Below are positions 52,853 through 63,448 of a stretch of DNA of 64,000 nt, in pieces. The translations under genes and the position numbers were made by a program. The notes beneath the pieces were generated by a model. The model ran no database searches, was not told the DNA's origin, and worked only from the letters and a program-made list of their open reading frames with translations. The DNA is from Gammaproteobacteria bacterium (GTDB lineage Bacteria > Pseudomonadota > Gammaproteobacteria > GCA-001735895). Positions within the stretch are counted from its first letter, which is position 1; each line of letters starts with the position of its first letter. The stretch spans positions 1 through 64,000 of the forward strand of contig JAOTYD010000011.1 in the NCBI GenBank assembly GCA_029862005.1. The letters are read 5' to 3'.

Positions 52853-55661
52853 GATGACGACTCTCCAGTAATTGCATAATCTGACTGCTCAATTCCTCGC
52901 TAAACTCGATATGGAGTGGAACTACCCACAGATTCTCGCGCGCGATTGCTTTCAATTTTACCGCATCTTTATGCGTGACCAGTATCGGCAGTTCAGGTTT
53001 CAAATTCAAATCCTGTACATTGAACTCGTAATGATCCGGATACTCGTGCTCGATGACATCGATACCCATCTGCGCCAGGCTGGCGAAAAATATTTCAGGA
53101 AAACCGATACCGGCCAACGCGTGTACCTGCCGGCCCATGAATTCGCTGATATGCCGGGTCCTCTCGGGTTCCACCAGGTTCCAGACCTCCCCCAGCGACT
53201 CGATAACCTGGCCACTATCCCGGCTGATGGTGAGGTCAACACGCTTCAGGCGGCTACGTGGTTCACGCAACGGCCCTGCCGGCAGCAGTAATCCGTTACC
53301 CAGCGACAGATCCCGGCAAACCGCGACCTCGATATCGCGCTTCATCGCGTAGTGCTGGAGACCATCATCCGAAAGTAGGATATCGGTATCGGGAAAGCGC
53401 TCGAGTATCTGCGTCGCGGCCTCAACCCTGCGGGCACCAACCCCGATTGGGCAGCGACAAACCTCCGACATCATGTTGGCTTCGTCACCGTAAGCACTGC
53501 GGGTAATGCCGTCCTGTAAGATTTGTACGCTTTTTTCGTTACCACTCTTGTAACCCCGGGTAATGATCGCGGGTTGATACCCCTTTTCCTTTAACAACCG
53601 GTAAAGCGCGACCACGATTGGCGTTTTACCGTTTCCACCGAGCGTGATATTACCGACAACAATCGTGGTAACAGGCAGTTTCGTAGACCTTAACAGGCGC
53701 AGGCGATACCCTAATCGGCGCAGGTTGACAGAGAGATAAAAGATCAGGGAAAGCGGCATCAATAGCAGGGATAGCGGATTAATCGACCAAAGCCACCAAC
53801 CCTGTCTGCGCTGGGTCGACATACTGATCCAGTGCTGCATCACGGACTTGTCGAGAACCGAAGAACGGATTATTTTCGGTCGCGTGCTGGGTTGCAACTC
53901 GCCATCCTTGGTGTCTCGAAATTGCATCGAATGCAATTTTGAGTAAACGCCACCGGCTTCGAGCAATTCGGCATGCGTACCCTGCTCCACTATTTTCCCC
54001 TGATCCATAACCACGATATGGTCAGCGTGCTCGATCGTCGATAGTCGATGGGCGATAACCAGCGTGGTCCGGTTTTGCATCAAGTGCTCCATCGCGTGCT
54101 GTATATAACGTTCTGATTCAGTATCGAGTGCCGAGGTCGCCTCATCCAGAATCAGAATGGGTGCATTCTTCAGCAATGCACGCGCAATCGCTATGCGTTG
54201 TCGCTGGCCCCCGGATAACAGCACCCCACGCTCGCCAACCTCGGTATCCAGCTGGTCCGGCATTTCCGAAATAAACTCCCAGGCGTGGGCCTGTTTTGCT
54301 GCTTCAATAATCTGGGCTTCGTCTACCTGGTTGCTAATACCGTAAGCGATATTGTTACGGATGGTGTCATTAAATAACCTGACGTCCTGACCGACATAGG
54401 CAATCTGACGTCTTAAATCAGAGATGCGGTAGTGATCGAGTCGCTCCCCGTCCAGGGATACCTCGCCACTGTCATATTCATAAAGACGCGGGATAAGATT
54501 AACCAGGCTGGACTTTCCGCTGCCTGAACGACCCACGATTGCGACGGTTTGTTCGGGTTTTACCTCGAAACTGATTTCATCAAGCACGCGCTGATCGCTG
54601 CGTCGATAGCAAAGCGCGACATTATCAAACCGGATACGACCCTCGGCACGGTCCAGTTCCAGTTCACCCTGGTTATGTTCGCTCGCAAGCGATGTAAATT
54701 CGAACACGCTCTCGCCCGCGGCGATGCCTTTTTGAATACTGGCGTTGATTGAAGACAGGACTCGCATCGGTGCCAACAGCATGGTCATCGCAAAAATAAA
54801 AGAAACGAAATCTCCGGGACTGATAATGTTGCGCATCGAAACTGAAGTCGCAAAGGCGACAATAGCCGCGAACGCAACGGCAACTACCAACTGGATGAGC
54901 GGCATACTAAATGATTGCGCTATCGACATTTTCAAATGTAAATTCAGGTTGTTCTTGTTAACTTTATGGAATTTGTTGCGCTCGAATTCGTCACCACCAA
55001 AAATTTTAACAATGCGGTTCGAATCGACTACTTCCTGGGCCACCTGGGTAACGCCACCCATCGATTGCTGGATGCGTTTGCTAATGCTGCGAAAGCGACC
55101 CGAAATTCGAACCACGATCAGAAACACGATCGGACCAGCTATCAGGAATATGGCGGTCAGCTGCCAGTTCAACCAGACCATGTAACCAAGCAACACAATA
55201 ATTCGCAGGCTATCCTGGATGAATACCGTCAACGAGCTTGAAACCGATTTGGCAACCTGCTCGACGTCATAAGAAAAGCGCGTGACAATGGCGGCCGTCG
55301 AGGATTGATCGTACTCGTCGCTGGTCAGGGTTAATAGTTTCTCAAACATCATTTTACGAAGACTATTAATGACATTGCGCCCGATGTAATCCATGCAATA
55401 GCTGCGCATGAATATTGCCACCATCCTGACGATAAATATCAGTATTATCGCTACCGGTATCAGCTTTATAATCGTCGGATCGCGGTCAATAAAGCCGTCA
55501 TCCATTAACGGTTTCATCAGGTAAGCGAAAGCAGCGTCCGAGGCGGCGAAAATGATCATGCCGATCACAGCCAGCAGAAAGTACCCCTTATGCTCGAATG
55601 CCAGCGATAATAGCGCCCGATAGGCTTTGGCGCCGGTTAAATTAGCTTCGATCGGTTGCAC
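52845..55661 (-). CDS. msbA-lpxK: MsbA-LpxK fusion: lipid A flippase ATPase plus tetraacyldisaccharide 4'-kinase
   Basis: One uninterrupted 938-residue frame holds two normally separate proteins. Residues 1-581 are MsbA: six membrane helices, Walker [10 protein letters not shown], signature [16 protein letters not shown] and Walker [13 protein letters not shown]. It flips lipid A across the inner membrane. A 26-residue linker leads to LpxK, from about residue 608 (ATG at 53840). LpxK has [12 protein letters not shown] as P-loop and [10 protein letters not shown], and phosphorylates lipid A at the 4' position. In E. coli msbA and lpxK are adjacent separate genes, so loss of the stop is the likely origin. 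A separate lpxK start at 53840 with a weak ribosome site is possible. Confidence 0.85.
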   Translation of the reverse strand: MQPIEANLTGAKAYRALLSLAFEHKGYFLLAVIGMIIFAASDAAFAYLMKPLMDDGFIDRDPTIIKLIPVAIILIFIVRMVAIFMRSYCMDYIGRNVINSLRKMMFEKLLTLTSDEYDQSSTAAIVTRFSYDVEQVAKSVSSSLTVFIQDSLRIIVLLGYMVWLNWQLTAIFLIAGPIVFLIVVRISGRFRSISKRIQQSMGGVTQVAQEVVDSNRIVKIFGGDEFERNKFHKVNKNNLNLHLKMSIAQSFSMPLIQLVVAVAFAAIVAFATSVSMRNIISPGDFVSFIFAMTMLLAPMRVLSSINASIQKGIAAGESVFEFTSLASEHNQGELELDRAEGRIRFDNVALCYRRSDQRVLDEISFEVKPEQTVAIVGRSGSGKSSLVNLIPRLYEYDSGEVSLDGERLDHYRISDLRRQIAYVGQDVRLFNDTIRNNIAYGISNQVDEAQIIEAAKQAHAWEFISEMPDQLDTEVGERGVLLSGGQRQRIAIARALLKNAPILILDEATSALDTESERYIQHAMEHLMQNRTTLVIAHRLSTIEHADHIVVMDQGKIVEQGTHAELLEAGGVYSKLHSMQFRDTKDGELQPSTRPKIIRSSVLDKSVMQHWISMSTQRRQGWWLWSINPLSLLLMPLSLIFYLSVNLRRLGYRLRLLRSTKLPVTTIVVGNITLGGNGKTPIVVALYRLLKEKGYQPAIITRGYKSGNEKSVQILQDGITRSAYGDEANMMSEVCRCPIGVGARRVEAATQILERFPDTDILLSDDGLQHYAMKRDIEVAVCRDLSLGNGLLLPAGPLREPRSRLKRVDLTISRDSGQVIESLGEVWNLVEPERTRHISEFMGRQVHALAGIGFPEIFFASLAQMGIDVIEHEYPDHYEFNVQDLNLKPELPILVTHKDAVKLKAIARENLWVVPLHIEFSEELSSQIMQLLESRHRG

Positions 55662-55692
55662 TAAGTTGCTCTCTGAAATTTCACGCCATCAA

Positions 55693-56109
55693 TTACTCGA
55701 GCGGACGTGTAGTAGCGATCGAAACCTGTGTAAGTCCCAGTCGACTGACAACATCCATCGCGGTTACCAGCGACTGGACCGGGGAATCGGCATCGGACTG
55801 GATCACGATTGGCAGCCTGGTGCCGGCCATGGTGCGCTCCAGGGCAGCCTGCAAGGTAGCACTCTTGTTGTTGGTGAGCTCGCGCGAATTGAGGAAGAAG
55901 TTTCCTTTGGCATCAATCATCAGGTTTAATTTTTGTGGTGGCGCGGAGACCTGGTCCTGGTTTGCTTCGGGCAGATTGATTTTCAACTGCGACGTGGTAT
56001 CGAAAGTCGTCGACACCATGAAAAATATCAACAGTAAAAACACGACATCGATCAAGGGTGTCAAATTAATATCGACGTCCTCTTCGGCATTTCCGCTGTG
56101 GAAGTTCAT
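55693..56109 (-). CDS. exbD: Biopolymer transport protein ExbD/TolR family
   Basis: The 138-residue protein has one N-terminal membrane helix with the conserved Asp of the proton channel in INLTPLIDVVFLLLIFFMVS, then a periplasmic domain. It works with ExbB to energise outer-membrane transport. The gene follows exbB by three bases and leads to msbA, a common order in gammaproteobacteria. Confidence 0.92.
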   Translation of the reverse strand: MNFHSGNAEEDVDINLTPLIDVVFLLLIFFMVSTTFDTTSQLKINLPEANQDQVSAPPQKLNLMIDAKGNFFLNSRELTNNKSATLQAALERTMAGTRLPIVIQSDADSPVQSLVTAMDVVSRLGLTQVSIATTRPLE

Positions 56110-56112
56110 CGA

Positions 56113-56730
56113 TCAGGCCAGTTTCTTGCGATCGCCATGCAGAAAATCGACCAGCTTCATCGCTTCCTGCTCCATTGCCACCACCAATCCGTCTATTTTA
56201 CGTTTCAGGTGACGATGAAATATGAGACTAGGAATTGCAACGGTCAATCCAGCAGCCGTGGTAATCAGCGCCTCGGATATCCCACCGGCCAGCTGCCCTG
56301 GATCACCGACACCTATAACGGTTATCGCGGTGAAAACACGAATCATCCCGATGACCGTTCCCAACAGGCCCAGTAAGGGCGTTATCGTAGAAATCGTTCC
56401 CAGGGTATTCATGAATCTCTCCATTTCGTGCACCACGTGGCGGCCGTTTTCTTCGATGCTTTCGCGAATCAGGTCACGCGACAGGTGCCTGTTGATCAAT
56501 CCAGCCGCCAGCACCCTGCCAAGCGGGGAACCGTTTTCGATTTCAGTTATATGCTTTTCGGTTAACGCATCGCTACTCAGCAGGTTCCAGATGCCGGTCA
56601 GCAGCTTTTCTGGAATCACTTTTGTTTGGCGCAGGGTCCATAGCCTCTCGATAATGATGGCCGCGGCAACTACCGAGCACAACAGTATCGGAATCATCAG
56701 CCAGCCTCCTGCCTGAACCAGTTCGAACAC
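56113..56730 (-). CDS. exbB: MotA/TolQ/ExbB proton channel family protein
   Basis: The 205-residue protein has three membrane helices and the signature ITPLLGLLGTVIGMIRVFTA and AAGLTVAIPSLIFHRHL. It forms a proton channel with ExbD. It lies between comEC and exbD, as in several Pseudomonas-like genomes. Confidence 0.92.
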   Translation of the reverse strand: MFELVQAGGWLMIPILLCSVVAAAIIIERLWTLRQTKVIPEKLLTGIWNLLSSDALTEKHITEIENGSPLGRVLAAGLINRHLSRDLIRESIEENGRHVVHEMERFMNTLGTISTITPLLGLLGTVIGMIRVFTAITVIGVGDPGQLAGGISEALITTAAGLTVAIPSLIFHRHLKRKIDGLVVAMEQEAMKLVDFLHGDRKKLA

Positions 56731-56782
56731 GCTTTATTCCTCAGAAATTAATGCCGCACATCATACTGTGACAAGCGACTTT

Positions 56783-59071
56783 TTACCATCGCTGCCAGAT
56801 GCGCCGCACGGGGTTACGCATGGTTTTAACCTTGAGATCTCCGTCGCTGCTTTGGAGCCTGATCGCCCCGTCTTTATCACTACGATACTGTCTCGAACCA
56901 ATGGCTTCATAGCGTGACACGACCTCGTTCGCCGGAAATCCCCATCGATTGTTTCTTGACTGCGTAAAAACCACATGTTCAGGCCTCACCCGGTCCAGAA
57001 ACGGCTGGCTAGATGACGTATTGCTACCGTGGTGAGGTGCCACCAGCACGTCAGCTTCGAGGGCTGCACCATACTTTAGCAGCAACTCGGATTCTTTCAC
57101 GGTTTCTATATCTCCGGGTATCAGGACACGATGGTCGCCATTTACCCGGAGGACGCAGGAACGATTGTTACTGCCTGAATCAACCTTCGGGTCACCTGCG
57201 ACCAGGAAACTGAAATCCACACCGTCCCAGCGCCAGTCAGGGTATTCATGACATGAACGCACGCTTTGCTGCAACTTGAATCTGGCCTTAAGTTCTTCAG
57301 GCGTACCGGATAAAAGACTCGGGGGATGGTAAGCATCACGCAGGGAATGCATCCCGCCACTGTGATCCTGGTCAACATGGCTGATAACCAGCAGATCGGG
57401 ATTTCGAATTCCATGCCGCAACATAAATGGCATCAGCGCCCAATCGACCGGATTCCGACTCCCGGTTCTACCGGGACCCAGGTCGTAAACCAAGCTGTGA
57501 TTACGGGTCCGTAACAATAACGCGGTTCCCATACCAACATCAAATACAACGAGTTCGTAAGCACCATGCTGGAGTCTCGGGTGATGCCAGGCAAACCCTG
57601 CAACGAGGCTCAACAAAGCGACTCCACGAACCCCGGTGCTTCGCGGCATTAGCAGGATGAGCACCGCGATCAAGGCCATCAGTATCAACACTGACGGGTA
57701 GAAAACCGCGTTGGCTTGCAGGCCGGAATCGATCAACCAATTGACATAGCCCAACAACCATCGAAGTAAGCTGTCGGCAATATGAAACAACATGCCGCCC
57801 CCGGGCAGGCCCGACATTACGAACAAACAACCGGCCATCACCACCGGTAATACCGTAAAACTGACCACGGGAATTGCGACGATATTAGCCAGCAATCCCG
57901 CCGGATATAACTGGCCGAATATAAGGATGCCCAGGGGTGCGAACAAAACGGAAAAACAACACTGCAGGGCCAGTAACTGTTGCCACCAGCGCAGATTACC
58001 CGGCAAACGAAAATGGACAAAAGCGATCACCAGTAATGCACAAAAACTCAACCAAAAGGCAGTTGAGCCAATACTCCGGGGATCAACGATGATTATCACC
58101 ATTAGCGCCAGCGCGATCGATTGCGACAGATTGATCCGGTTGCGGATCAGCAGTGCAATCCCGAGCGCCGCGAACATGATTAATGCGCGCGTCGTGGGCA
58201 GACTGAACCCGGCCAGAGCCGCGTAACTCGTGGCTGCAACAATCGCTATTAGCCAGGCCGCCTGTGCACGATTGAGGCCACACCGGTAAAGACCCAGGCG
58301 CCAGCATTGGCGACCGAGACCGTAGAACAATAGTGACACCGTGCCGATATGGAGACCGGATATGGCGAGTAAATGCGCGATACCACCGGACCGGAGCAGG
58401 CGCTGTTGCGTTACTGGTATATCACCCCGGTATCCCAATGCCAGTGCCTTGATCAAACCTCGATGCTCACATCGGCCGCACCTATGATCAATGCCAGCAG
58501 CAAGGCTAGTGCGCCAACGGTTTACGCTCCACCAGCCCGCGTCCTCGAGCTTGCGGTTTTTGCTCGATTTACGGATATATCCAGAGACATCGATTCCATT
58601 GGCAAATTGCCATGCTTCGAAATCGGAACCGGCGGGATTGATCGTCCCGATCGGTTGTCGCAGCTTCACCTCGAATTCCCAGAGTTCTCCGGCAAGAGGC
58701 AACCGCTCATCCTGATACCAGTTGAGACGGGCATGGCGCGGCAGTGATCCTGCATAATGCTCGATTTCAATAATGTTCAGGGACAGGCTGATACGCCCCT
58801 GTTTCAACTGGGGAATATCGGCAATGATTCCGCGCATCAGCGTAATACGATTGTCGAAGCTGCCATCAAGCCGGTGTTCAAGATGATGATGAAACGCGGC
58901 GCTACTCCAGAGATAGGCAGCGCTTAGTAACAGAATGAATCGATAGGCCGGGCAACAGTAGAAAAACAGCAGCAGGATCGGTACCAAAGCCGACCAGTAT
59001 TGATCTGGAAGTTCGTTGCCATAATAAGCGACGAGCGAACCAAGCACGATCGCAAGTGCGTGTTGAGGCAT
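56783..59071 (-). CDS. comEC: ComEC/Rec2 DNA uptake channel
   Basis: ComEC carries single-stranded DNA into the cytoplasm in natural transformation. From the ATG at 59071 the protein is 762 residues. It has the N-terminal DUF4131/OB region, the competence domain (LLAISGLHIGTVSLLFYGLG, about ten helices) and a C-terminal metallo-beta-lactamase domain (VISHVDQDHSGG, APHHGSNTSSS). GGGAAAGC lies before the ATG. The gene is full length, so the cell may be naturally competent. Confidence 0.92.
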   Translation of the reverse strand: MPQHALAIVLGSLVAYYGNELPDQYWSALVPILLLFFYCCPAYRFILLLSAAYLWSSAAFHHHLEHRLDGSFDNRITLMRGIIADIPQLKQGRISLSLNIIEIEHYAGSLPRHARLNWYQDERLPLAGELWEFEVKLRQPIGTINPAGSDFEAWQFANGIDVSGYIRKSSKNRKLEDAGWWSVNRWRTSLAAGIDHRCGRCEHRGLIKALALGYRGDIPVTQQRLLRSGGIAHLLAISGLHIGTVSLLFYGLGRQCWRLGLYRCGLNRAQAAWLIAIVAATSYAALAGFSLPTTRALIMFAALGIALLIRNRINLSQSIALALMVIIIVDPRSIGSTAFWLSFCALLVIAFVHFRLPGNLRWWQQLLALQCCFSVLFAPLGILIFGQLYPAGLLANIVAIPVVSFTVLPVVMAGCLFVMSGLPGGGMLFHIADSLLRWLLGYVNWLIDSGLQANAVFYPSVLILMALIAVLILLMPRSTGVRGVALLSLVAGFAWHHPRLQHGAYELVVFDVGMGTALLLRTRNHSLVYDLGPGRTGSRNPVDWALMPFMLRHGIRNPDLLVISHVDQDHSGGMHSLRDAYHPPSLLSGTPEELKARFKLQQSVRSCHEYPDWRWDGVDFSFLVAGDPKVDSGSNNRSCVLRVNGDHRVLIPGDIETVKESELLLKYGAALEADVLVAPHHGSNTSSSQPFLDRVRPEHVVFTQSRNNRWGFPANEVVSRYEAIGSRQYRSDKDGAIRLQSSDGDLKVKTMRNPVRRIWQRW

Positions 59072-59149
59072 GCTTTCCCTGCCCTGTTTCCCTGTTGTGT
59101 GGCCCAACACTTTGCAGAATATTCAATTAGTACCGATAATACAATAATC

Positions 59150-59695
59150 ATGGCAAGGAAGTTTTTACGAAAGTTTTTGCCGCATCCTGACGTTGTCACC
59201 AAAAATCGCTGGATCAAGTTACTTGGCCCACGATTGCAGGACCCGTCTTTGTGGCATATCAACCGGCGATCTTGCTCGTTAGCGGTCGCGCTGGGTATAT
59301 TCTGTGCCTTTATCCCGATCCCGTTTCAAATGGTTATCGCGGCCGCGCTGGCAATCTGGATCAGGGCTAATATCCTGCTCACGGTGCCGATGGTCTGGAT
59401 CAGCAACCCGTTCACGATGGGACCCATGTATTATTTCTGTTACCTTGTCGGTGCTGAAATGCTGGGACTGGAGCCGCAAAGGTTTAACTTCGAACCAAGT
59501 TTCGAATGGCTGGTCACCCGCCTGGCGGCTATCTGGCAACCTTTCCTGCTCGGTTGTTTTCTGGTGGGCACGATCACCGCGCTGGCAGCTTTCGTGCTGG
59601 TTCGCATCCTGTGGCATTTGCACATCCTGAGACACATCCAGATCCGGGCCAGGCGCCTCCATAATCGTCGCCGGCGCATGCGTAAAAATACGTGA
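59150..59695 (+). CDS. DUF2062 membrane protein
   Basis: From the ATG at 59150 the protein is 181 residues, with basic ends and two to three membrane helices. The DUF2062 motifs are present: ALGIFCAFIPIPFQMVIAAALA and WISNPFTMGPMYYFCYLVG. The function of this widespread family is unknown. It is divergent from comEC (78 bases apart). Its TGA overlaps the GTG start of the next gene by four bases. Confidence 0.87.
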   Translation: MARKFLRKFLPHPDVVTKNRWIKLLGPRLQDPSLWHINRRSCSLAVALGIFCAFIPIPFQMVIAAALAIWIRANILLTVPMVWISNPFTMGPMYYFCYLVGAEMLGLEPQRFNFEPSFEWLVTRLAAIWQPFLLGCFLVGTITALAAFVLVRILWHLHILRHIQIRARRLHNRRRRMRKNT

Positions 59696-60303
59696 ATCTG
59701 CCCTGGATAGTACTGGTCACTGCTATCAGCGTAATCCTGGGCACCTGGTTATGTTTCTGGATTATAACTAAAGCACACGAAATCGGCTCTCCAACCTGGG
59801 TCTTCGAGAATATTTTGTGTCCCGTGATTCGCATCATGGTTCTGTTTATTATTGTCAGCCAGATTTACCCCGCGATCGACGCCAATGCCGCGCGCACAGG
59901 TTTCTGGTCTATTCTTTTCCAACAACAACAATTTAACCATTTGATCAACATTTTGTTTTTTGCGGGATTGTTACTGTCATTCATACCGGTATTGAGTCAT
60001 CCGGTGTTTGCATTGCCGATTCAGAGCTTACTCACCATAGCCCTGGTATTTCACTGGCAATATGCGGATTCAATCGTATCGCTGCACCTGTTTCCATCGA
60101 TGGCAACCATCCTGAAAATCATCGTTTACATGATGCTCGCATATTATGTGACAGGTGAATTGAGCCGTTATATTTCGCGTGCGCTTGATACCAGGTTCGC
60201 AGTCACCGGCAGTATTCGCCTAGTTTCCGAGGCCATCTACCTGGTGTTGCAGATACCCGTGATGCTGGTTTACAGCAGTTTTCTGAGACTACAGCTCCCC
60301 TGA
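59692..60303 (+). CDS. Integral membrane protein of unknown function
   Basis: The 203-residue protein has about five hydrophobic helices, starting with LPWIVLVTAISVILGTWL. I do not recognise a family with known function. It begins with GTG overlapping the DUF2062 stop, so the two form a coupled pair. It is convergent with lolD. Confidence 0.72.
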   Translation: MNLPWIVLVTAISVILGTWLCFWIITKAHEIGSPTWVFENILCPVIRIMVLFIIVSQIYPAIDANAARTGFWSILFQQQQFNHLINILFFAGLLLSFIPVLSHPVFALPIQSLLTIALVFHWQYADSIVSLHLFPSMATILKIIVYMMLAYYVTGELSRYISRALDTRFAVTGSIRLVSEAIYLVLQIPVMLVYSSFLRLQLP

Positions 60304-60326
60304 CCCGTCCGGGATGGACCGCGTTT

Positions 60327-61010
60327 TCAGGTTTCGGGTGTAAGGACACCGTCTTGCATATGTGAGCGATACTGCATCCGTTCAGCGATTGCGAGGTCAT
60401 GGGTTACCACCACCAGCGCGGTATTCGTTTCCTGGTTTAAAACAAGCATCAACTCGAGCATCTGGGCGGCTGTATGCTGATCAAGATTCCCGGTTGGTTC
60501 ATCGGCGAGCAGGCAATCCGGTCGGGTTACCAATGCCCGCGCCAGGGCAACGCGCTGGCGTTCACCGCCCGACAGCTCGCCTGGTTTATGGTCGGCGCGC
60601 TGTTCGAGCCCTACCTTGATAAGCCAGTCCTGCGCCTCTGTGAGCGCCGAAGGCAAAGGGATCCGACGTATCAGTAATGGCATCGCGATGTTTTCGACGG
60701 CGCTGAATTCGGGTAGCAGGTGATGAAACTGGTAAATAAATCCGAGGTGCCGATTGCGTAACTTGCCTAGGTTGGCCTCCGACAATTTCGACAGGCGGGT
60801 ATCGAGGATACTGATCTCCCCGCTACTTACATGATCGAGACCTCCCAGCAAGTGCATCAGTGTTGATTTACCCGCGCCCGATGCGCCGAGGATAGCGTGG
60901 CTCTCCCCTGCGTCAACATTGAAATCGACGCCCTTGAGCACCTCGACATCAAGTTTACCCTGGCGAAATACCTTGTGTACCGCGTTAGCCTCGATCACAG
61001 TTGCAGACAC
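60327..61010 (-). CDS. lolD: Lipoprotein-releasing ABC ATPase LolD
   Basis: This 227-residue ABC ATPase has Walker A LGASGAGKSTLMHLLGG, the signature ELSGGERQRVALARALV and Walker B CLLADEPTGNLD, and a HHLLPEFSAVENIAMPL segment typical of LolD. It powers release of lipoproteins from the inner membrane to LolA. It lies 12 bases after lolC on the same strand. Confidence 0.95.
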   Translation of the reverse strand: MSATVIEANAVHKVFRQGKLDVEVLKGVDFNVDAGESHAILGASGAGKSTLMHLLGGLDHVSSGEISILDTRLSKLSEANLGKLRNRHLGFIYQFHHLLPEFSAVENIAMPLLIRRIPLPSALTEAQDWLIKVGLEQRADHKPGELSGGERQRVALARALVTRPDCLLADEPTGNLDQHTAAQMLELMLVLNQETNTALVVVTHDLAIAERMQYRSHMQDGVLTPET

Positions 61011-61022
61011 TAAGGTTCTCCT

Positions 61023-62324
61023 CTATTCATAGCTTAGCGCTTCAGCAGGCCTGGTCCTGGATGCTCTGAGTGCCGGATACAGGGTTGCAACAATTGACAA
61101 TCCAAAAGACAGCAACACTATTTTTATTACATCGCTTTGCTTCATTTCAGAGGGCAGATCGGTAATCGGGTAGACACCCCGCGGTAAGAACTGGGTATGA
61201 AAAAACTGCTCCAGTGCGGGCACGATGACATCAATATGCGAGGCGACCACGACCCCGCTGACGAGACCAAGCAAGGTACCGATCAATCCAATCAATGTTC
61301 CCTGCACCATAAAAACCCACATGATCGATAACGGCGACATTCCGAGGGTACGCAAGATCGCAATATCTGACTGCTTGTCCGTCACTACCATTACCAGGGT
61401 CGATACGATGTTGAACGCTGCCACCGCAACAATCAGCGAGAGAATAATGAACATTACGGTTTTCTCGGTTCTTACTGCCTTGAAATAATTGCTGTGGCGC
61501 AGGGTCCAGTCCGAGACCCAGTATTCAAGTCCGATGCTTTGCTTGAGTTCCTGTCGTACCTGCGGCGCCAGGTCGAGATCTTCAAGCTTCAGGCGCAGCC
61601 CGCTGACGCCTCCGTCAAGCCGAAACAAGCGACTAGCATCCTGATAATGAATAATCGCGCTACTGCGGTCATACTCGTATACGCCGATCTCGAATATTCC
61701 GACAACCTTGAAACGACGCAAGCGCGGCAGGAAACCCAGCGGCGATGAAGTCGCCTGTGGTGTGACCATCGTAACGCGATCACCCGGGACCACGTCCAGC
61801 GTATTTGCCAACCCGCTACCGAGTATGATCCCGTACTCTCCTGCCACCAGGTCACCCAGCACACCAAATTTCATGTTGTCGTGAATCTCGGATACGCTGG
61901 TTTCGAATTCCGGGTCAATTCCCCGTATCAGCGCGCCGCTGACCGAGGATAGATTCGAGATCATTGCCTCGGCCTCGGTATAGGGAGCGGCGCCAATAAC
62001 CTCGGGATGCTCGAGCGTCTCCGAGCGCAGGGCATGCCATTCCTGTAGGGGACCCCGGAAACTCGATACCGTGACATGTGAGACCATCCCGAGAATACGC
62101 CCGCGCAATTCATTCTCGAAACCGTTCATCACCGACAGCACCACGATCAGGGCCATGACACCGAGCGTGATTCCAAGCATGGAAATCATCGTGATGAACG
62201 ATATGAAGTGATTGCGACGTTTGGCTCGCGTGTAGCGCAAGCCTACGAAGACTTCGAGCGGCATTTTCATGCGGCGGATTAAACCATGAATAACGGCCTG
62301 CCACCACCGCTGCAGCTGCGACAT
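61023..62324 (-). CDS. lolC: Lipoprotein-releasing system permease LolC/LolE
   Basis: The 433-residue permease has the MacB/FtsX-like layout: one N-terminal helix (ISFITMISMLGITLGVMALIVVLSVMNGFENEL in pieces), a large periplasmic domain, and three C-terminal helices. It partners LolD. Only one such permease is present, so it may be of the single-permease (LolF-like) kind. AAGGGTG precedes the ATG at 62324, which supports that start over Met19 or Met21. Confidence 0.9.
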   Translation of the reverse strand: MSQLQRWWQAVIHGLIRRMKMPLEVFVGLRYTRAKRRNHFISFITMISMLGITLGVMALIVVLSVMNGFENELRGRILGMVSHVTVSSFRGPLQEWHALRSETLEHPEVIGAAPYTEAEAMISNLSSVSGALIRGIDPEFETSVSEIHDNMKFGVLGDLVAGEYGIILGSGLANTLDVVPGDRVTMVTPQATSSPLGFLPRLRRFKVVGIFEIGVYEYDRSSAIIHYQDASRLFRLDGGVSGLRLKLEDLDLAPQVRQELKQSIGLEYWVSDWTLRHSNYFKAVRTEKTVMFIILSLIVAVAAFNIVSTLVMVVTDKQSDIAILRTLGMSPLSIMWVFMVQGTLIGLIGTLLGLVSGVVVASHIDVIVPALEQFFHTQFLPRGVYPITDLPSEMKQSDVIKIVLLSFGLSIVATLYPALRASRTRPAEALSYE

Positions 62325-62389
62325 GCTTCACCCTTGTTACCTATCAAAGGCATGCTATAGTTATATACGTTAAATTTGGAGACGATAAC

Positions 62390-62686
62390 ATGCGCACAGG
62401 ACTATATTTGTTACTCCTGGGTTTAGGCTTAATCCTGCAGCCCGCGGCTGCCGGAGACAGGCTGACTATTCCGGGACACGTTCCGGTAACCAGCAAGCAG
62501 ATGATGCCGAAACGCGGCATTAAAATGGATGATGTACTGAGTGAGTTTGGAGAACCTGACCAGCGCTTTGGCCCGGTTGGCGAACCCCCGATCACAGAAT
62601 GGGTTTACGGATCCTTCAGGGTTTATTTCGAATATCAGATCGTTTTGCATACCGTCGACCTGAATACTATTATTATGCCAAAATAG
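62390..62686 (+). CDS. Small exported protein of unknown function
   Basis: The 98-residue protein has a clear signal peptide of about 21 residues ending AAAG. A mature part with KRGIKMDDVLSEFGEPDQRFGP and VYFEYQIVLHTVD follows. The DDVLSEFGEP wording recalls SmpA/OmlA-like small outer-membrane proteins (BamE fold), though homology is not certain. It is divergent from lolC with 65 bases between. Confidence 0.65.
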   Translation: MRTGLYLLLLGLGLILQPAAAGDRLTIPGHVPVTSKQMMPKRGIKMDDVLSEFGEPDQRFGPVGEPPITEWVYGSFRVYFEYQIVLHTVDLNTIIMPK

Positions 62687-62771
62687 AACCGCAGTTAAGT
62701 TATTCGGTCCGAAATAAATACAAACAAAAGACGGAAACCGGAATTACCTGATTAAACCAAAGAGAGTGACA

Positions 62772-63431
62772 ATGAATACTCCAAGACTTTTGATTGTTCT
62801 AAGCGCGCTGGGTCTCGGCCTTGCGGGTTCAGGCCTGTATGCGGCCGAGGTAAACATAACAGGCGAGGTCGAAAGTATTACCGTCAAACACGGTGAGAAT
62901 GAAGTAAAGATCATGCGTAACCAGAACCAGAAAAACACGGTAAATCCTGCTTTCGCCAAGACCTCTCGTAAATGTCCTCCGTTTTGTATTCAGCCCGCGA
63001 ACATCGCAGCCGGCGTCGAAACGATCGCCGAGCTGGAGGTGCTGCAATACCTCAGTCGCAGTAGCGAGGGTGATGACAGTATCCTGGTTATCGATTCGCG
63101 TACTCCTGCCTGGGTTGCCAAGGGTACTATCCCCGGGGCAATCAATATTCCGTGGACCAGCCTCAATCCAGCCAAGGGCGCGGATCCGATTTCAATCGGG
63201 GAAATCCTCGAGGGAAAATTTAACGCCAGGAACCTCGAAGGTTTATGGGACTTCAGGGACGCTCGAATCCTGGTTATGTTTTGCAACGGGATGTGGTGTG
63301 GACAGTCGCCGAATAACATCAAGAACCTGTTGGCTTTCGGTTACCCCGCCCACAAGATCAAGTGGTATCGCGGCGGCATGCAAAACTGGGAAATTCTTGG
63401 CTTGACCACCGTAAAACCGATACAGGAATAG
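62772..63431 (+). CDS. Exported rhodanese-like protein
   Basis: This 219-residue protein has a signal peptide ending in YAAE, a linker with two cysteines (CPPFCIQ), and a rhodanese domain whose active-site loop FCNGMWCGQSPNN carries a Cys at the catalytic position. VIDSRTPAWVAKGTIPGAIN and WYRGGMQNWEILG are typical flanks. It probably handles sulfane sulfur in the periplasm. An upstream GTG is also in frame, two codons earlier. Confidence 0.82.
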   Translation: MNTPRLLIVLSALGLGLAGSGLYAAEVNITGEVESITVKHGENEVKIMRNQNQKNTVNPAFAKTSRKCPPFCIQPANIAAGVETIAELEVLQYLSRSSEGDDSILVIDSRTPAWVAKGTIPGAINIPWTSLNPAKGADPISIGEILEGKFNARNLEGLWDFRDARILVMFCNGMWCGQSPNNIKNLLAFGYPAHKIKWYRGGMQNWEILGLTTVKPIQE

Positions 63432-63448
63432 TCTTTTTACAGGCATAA

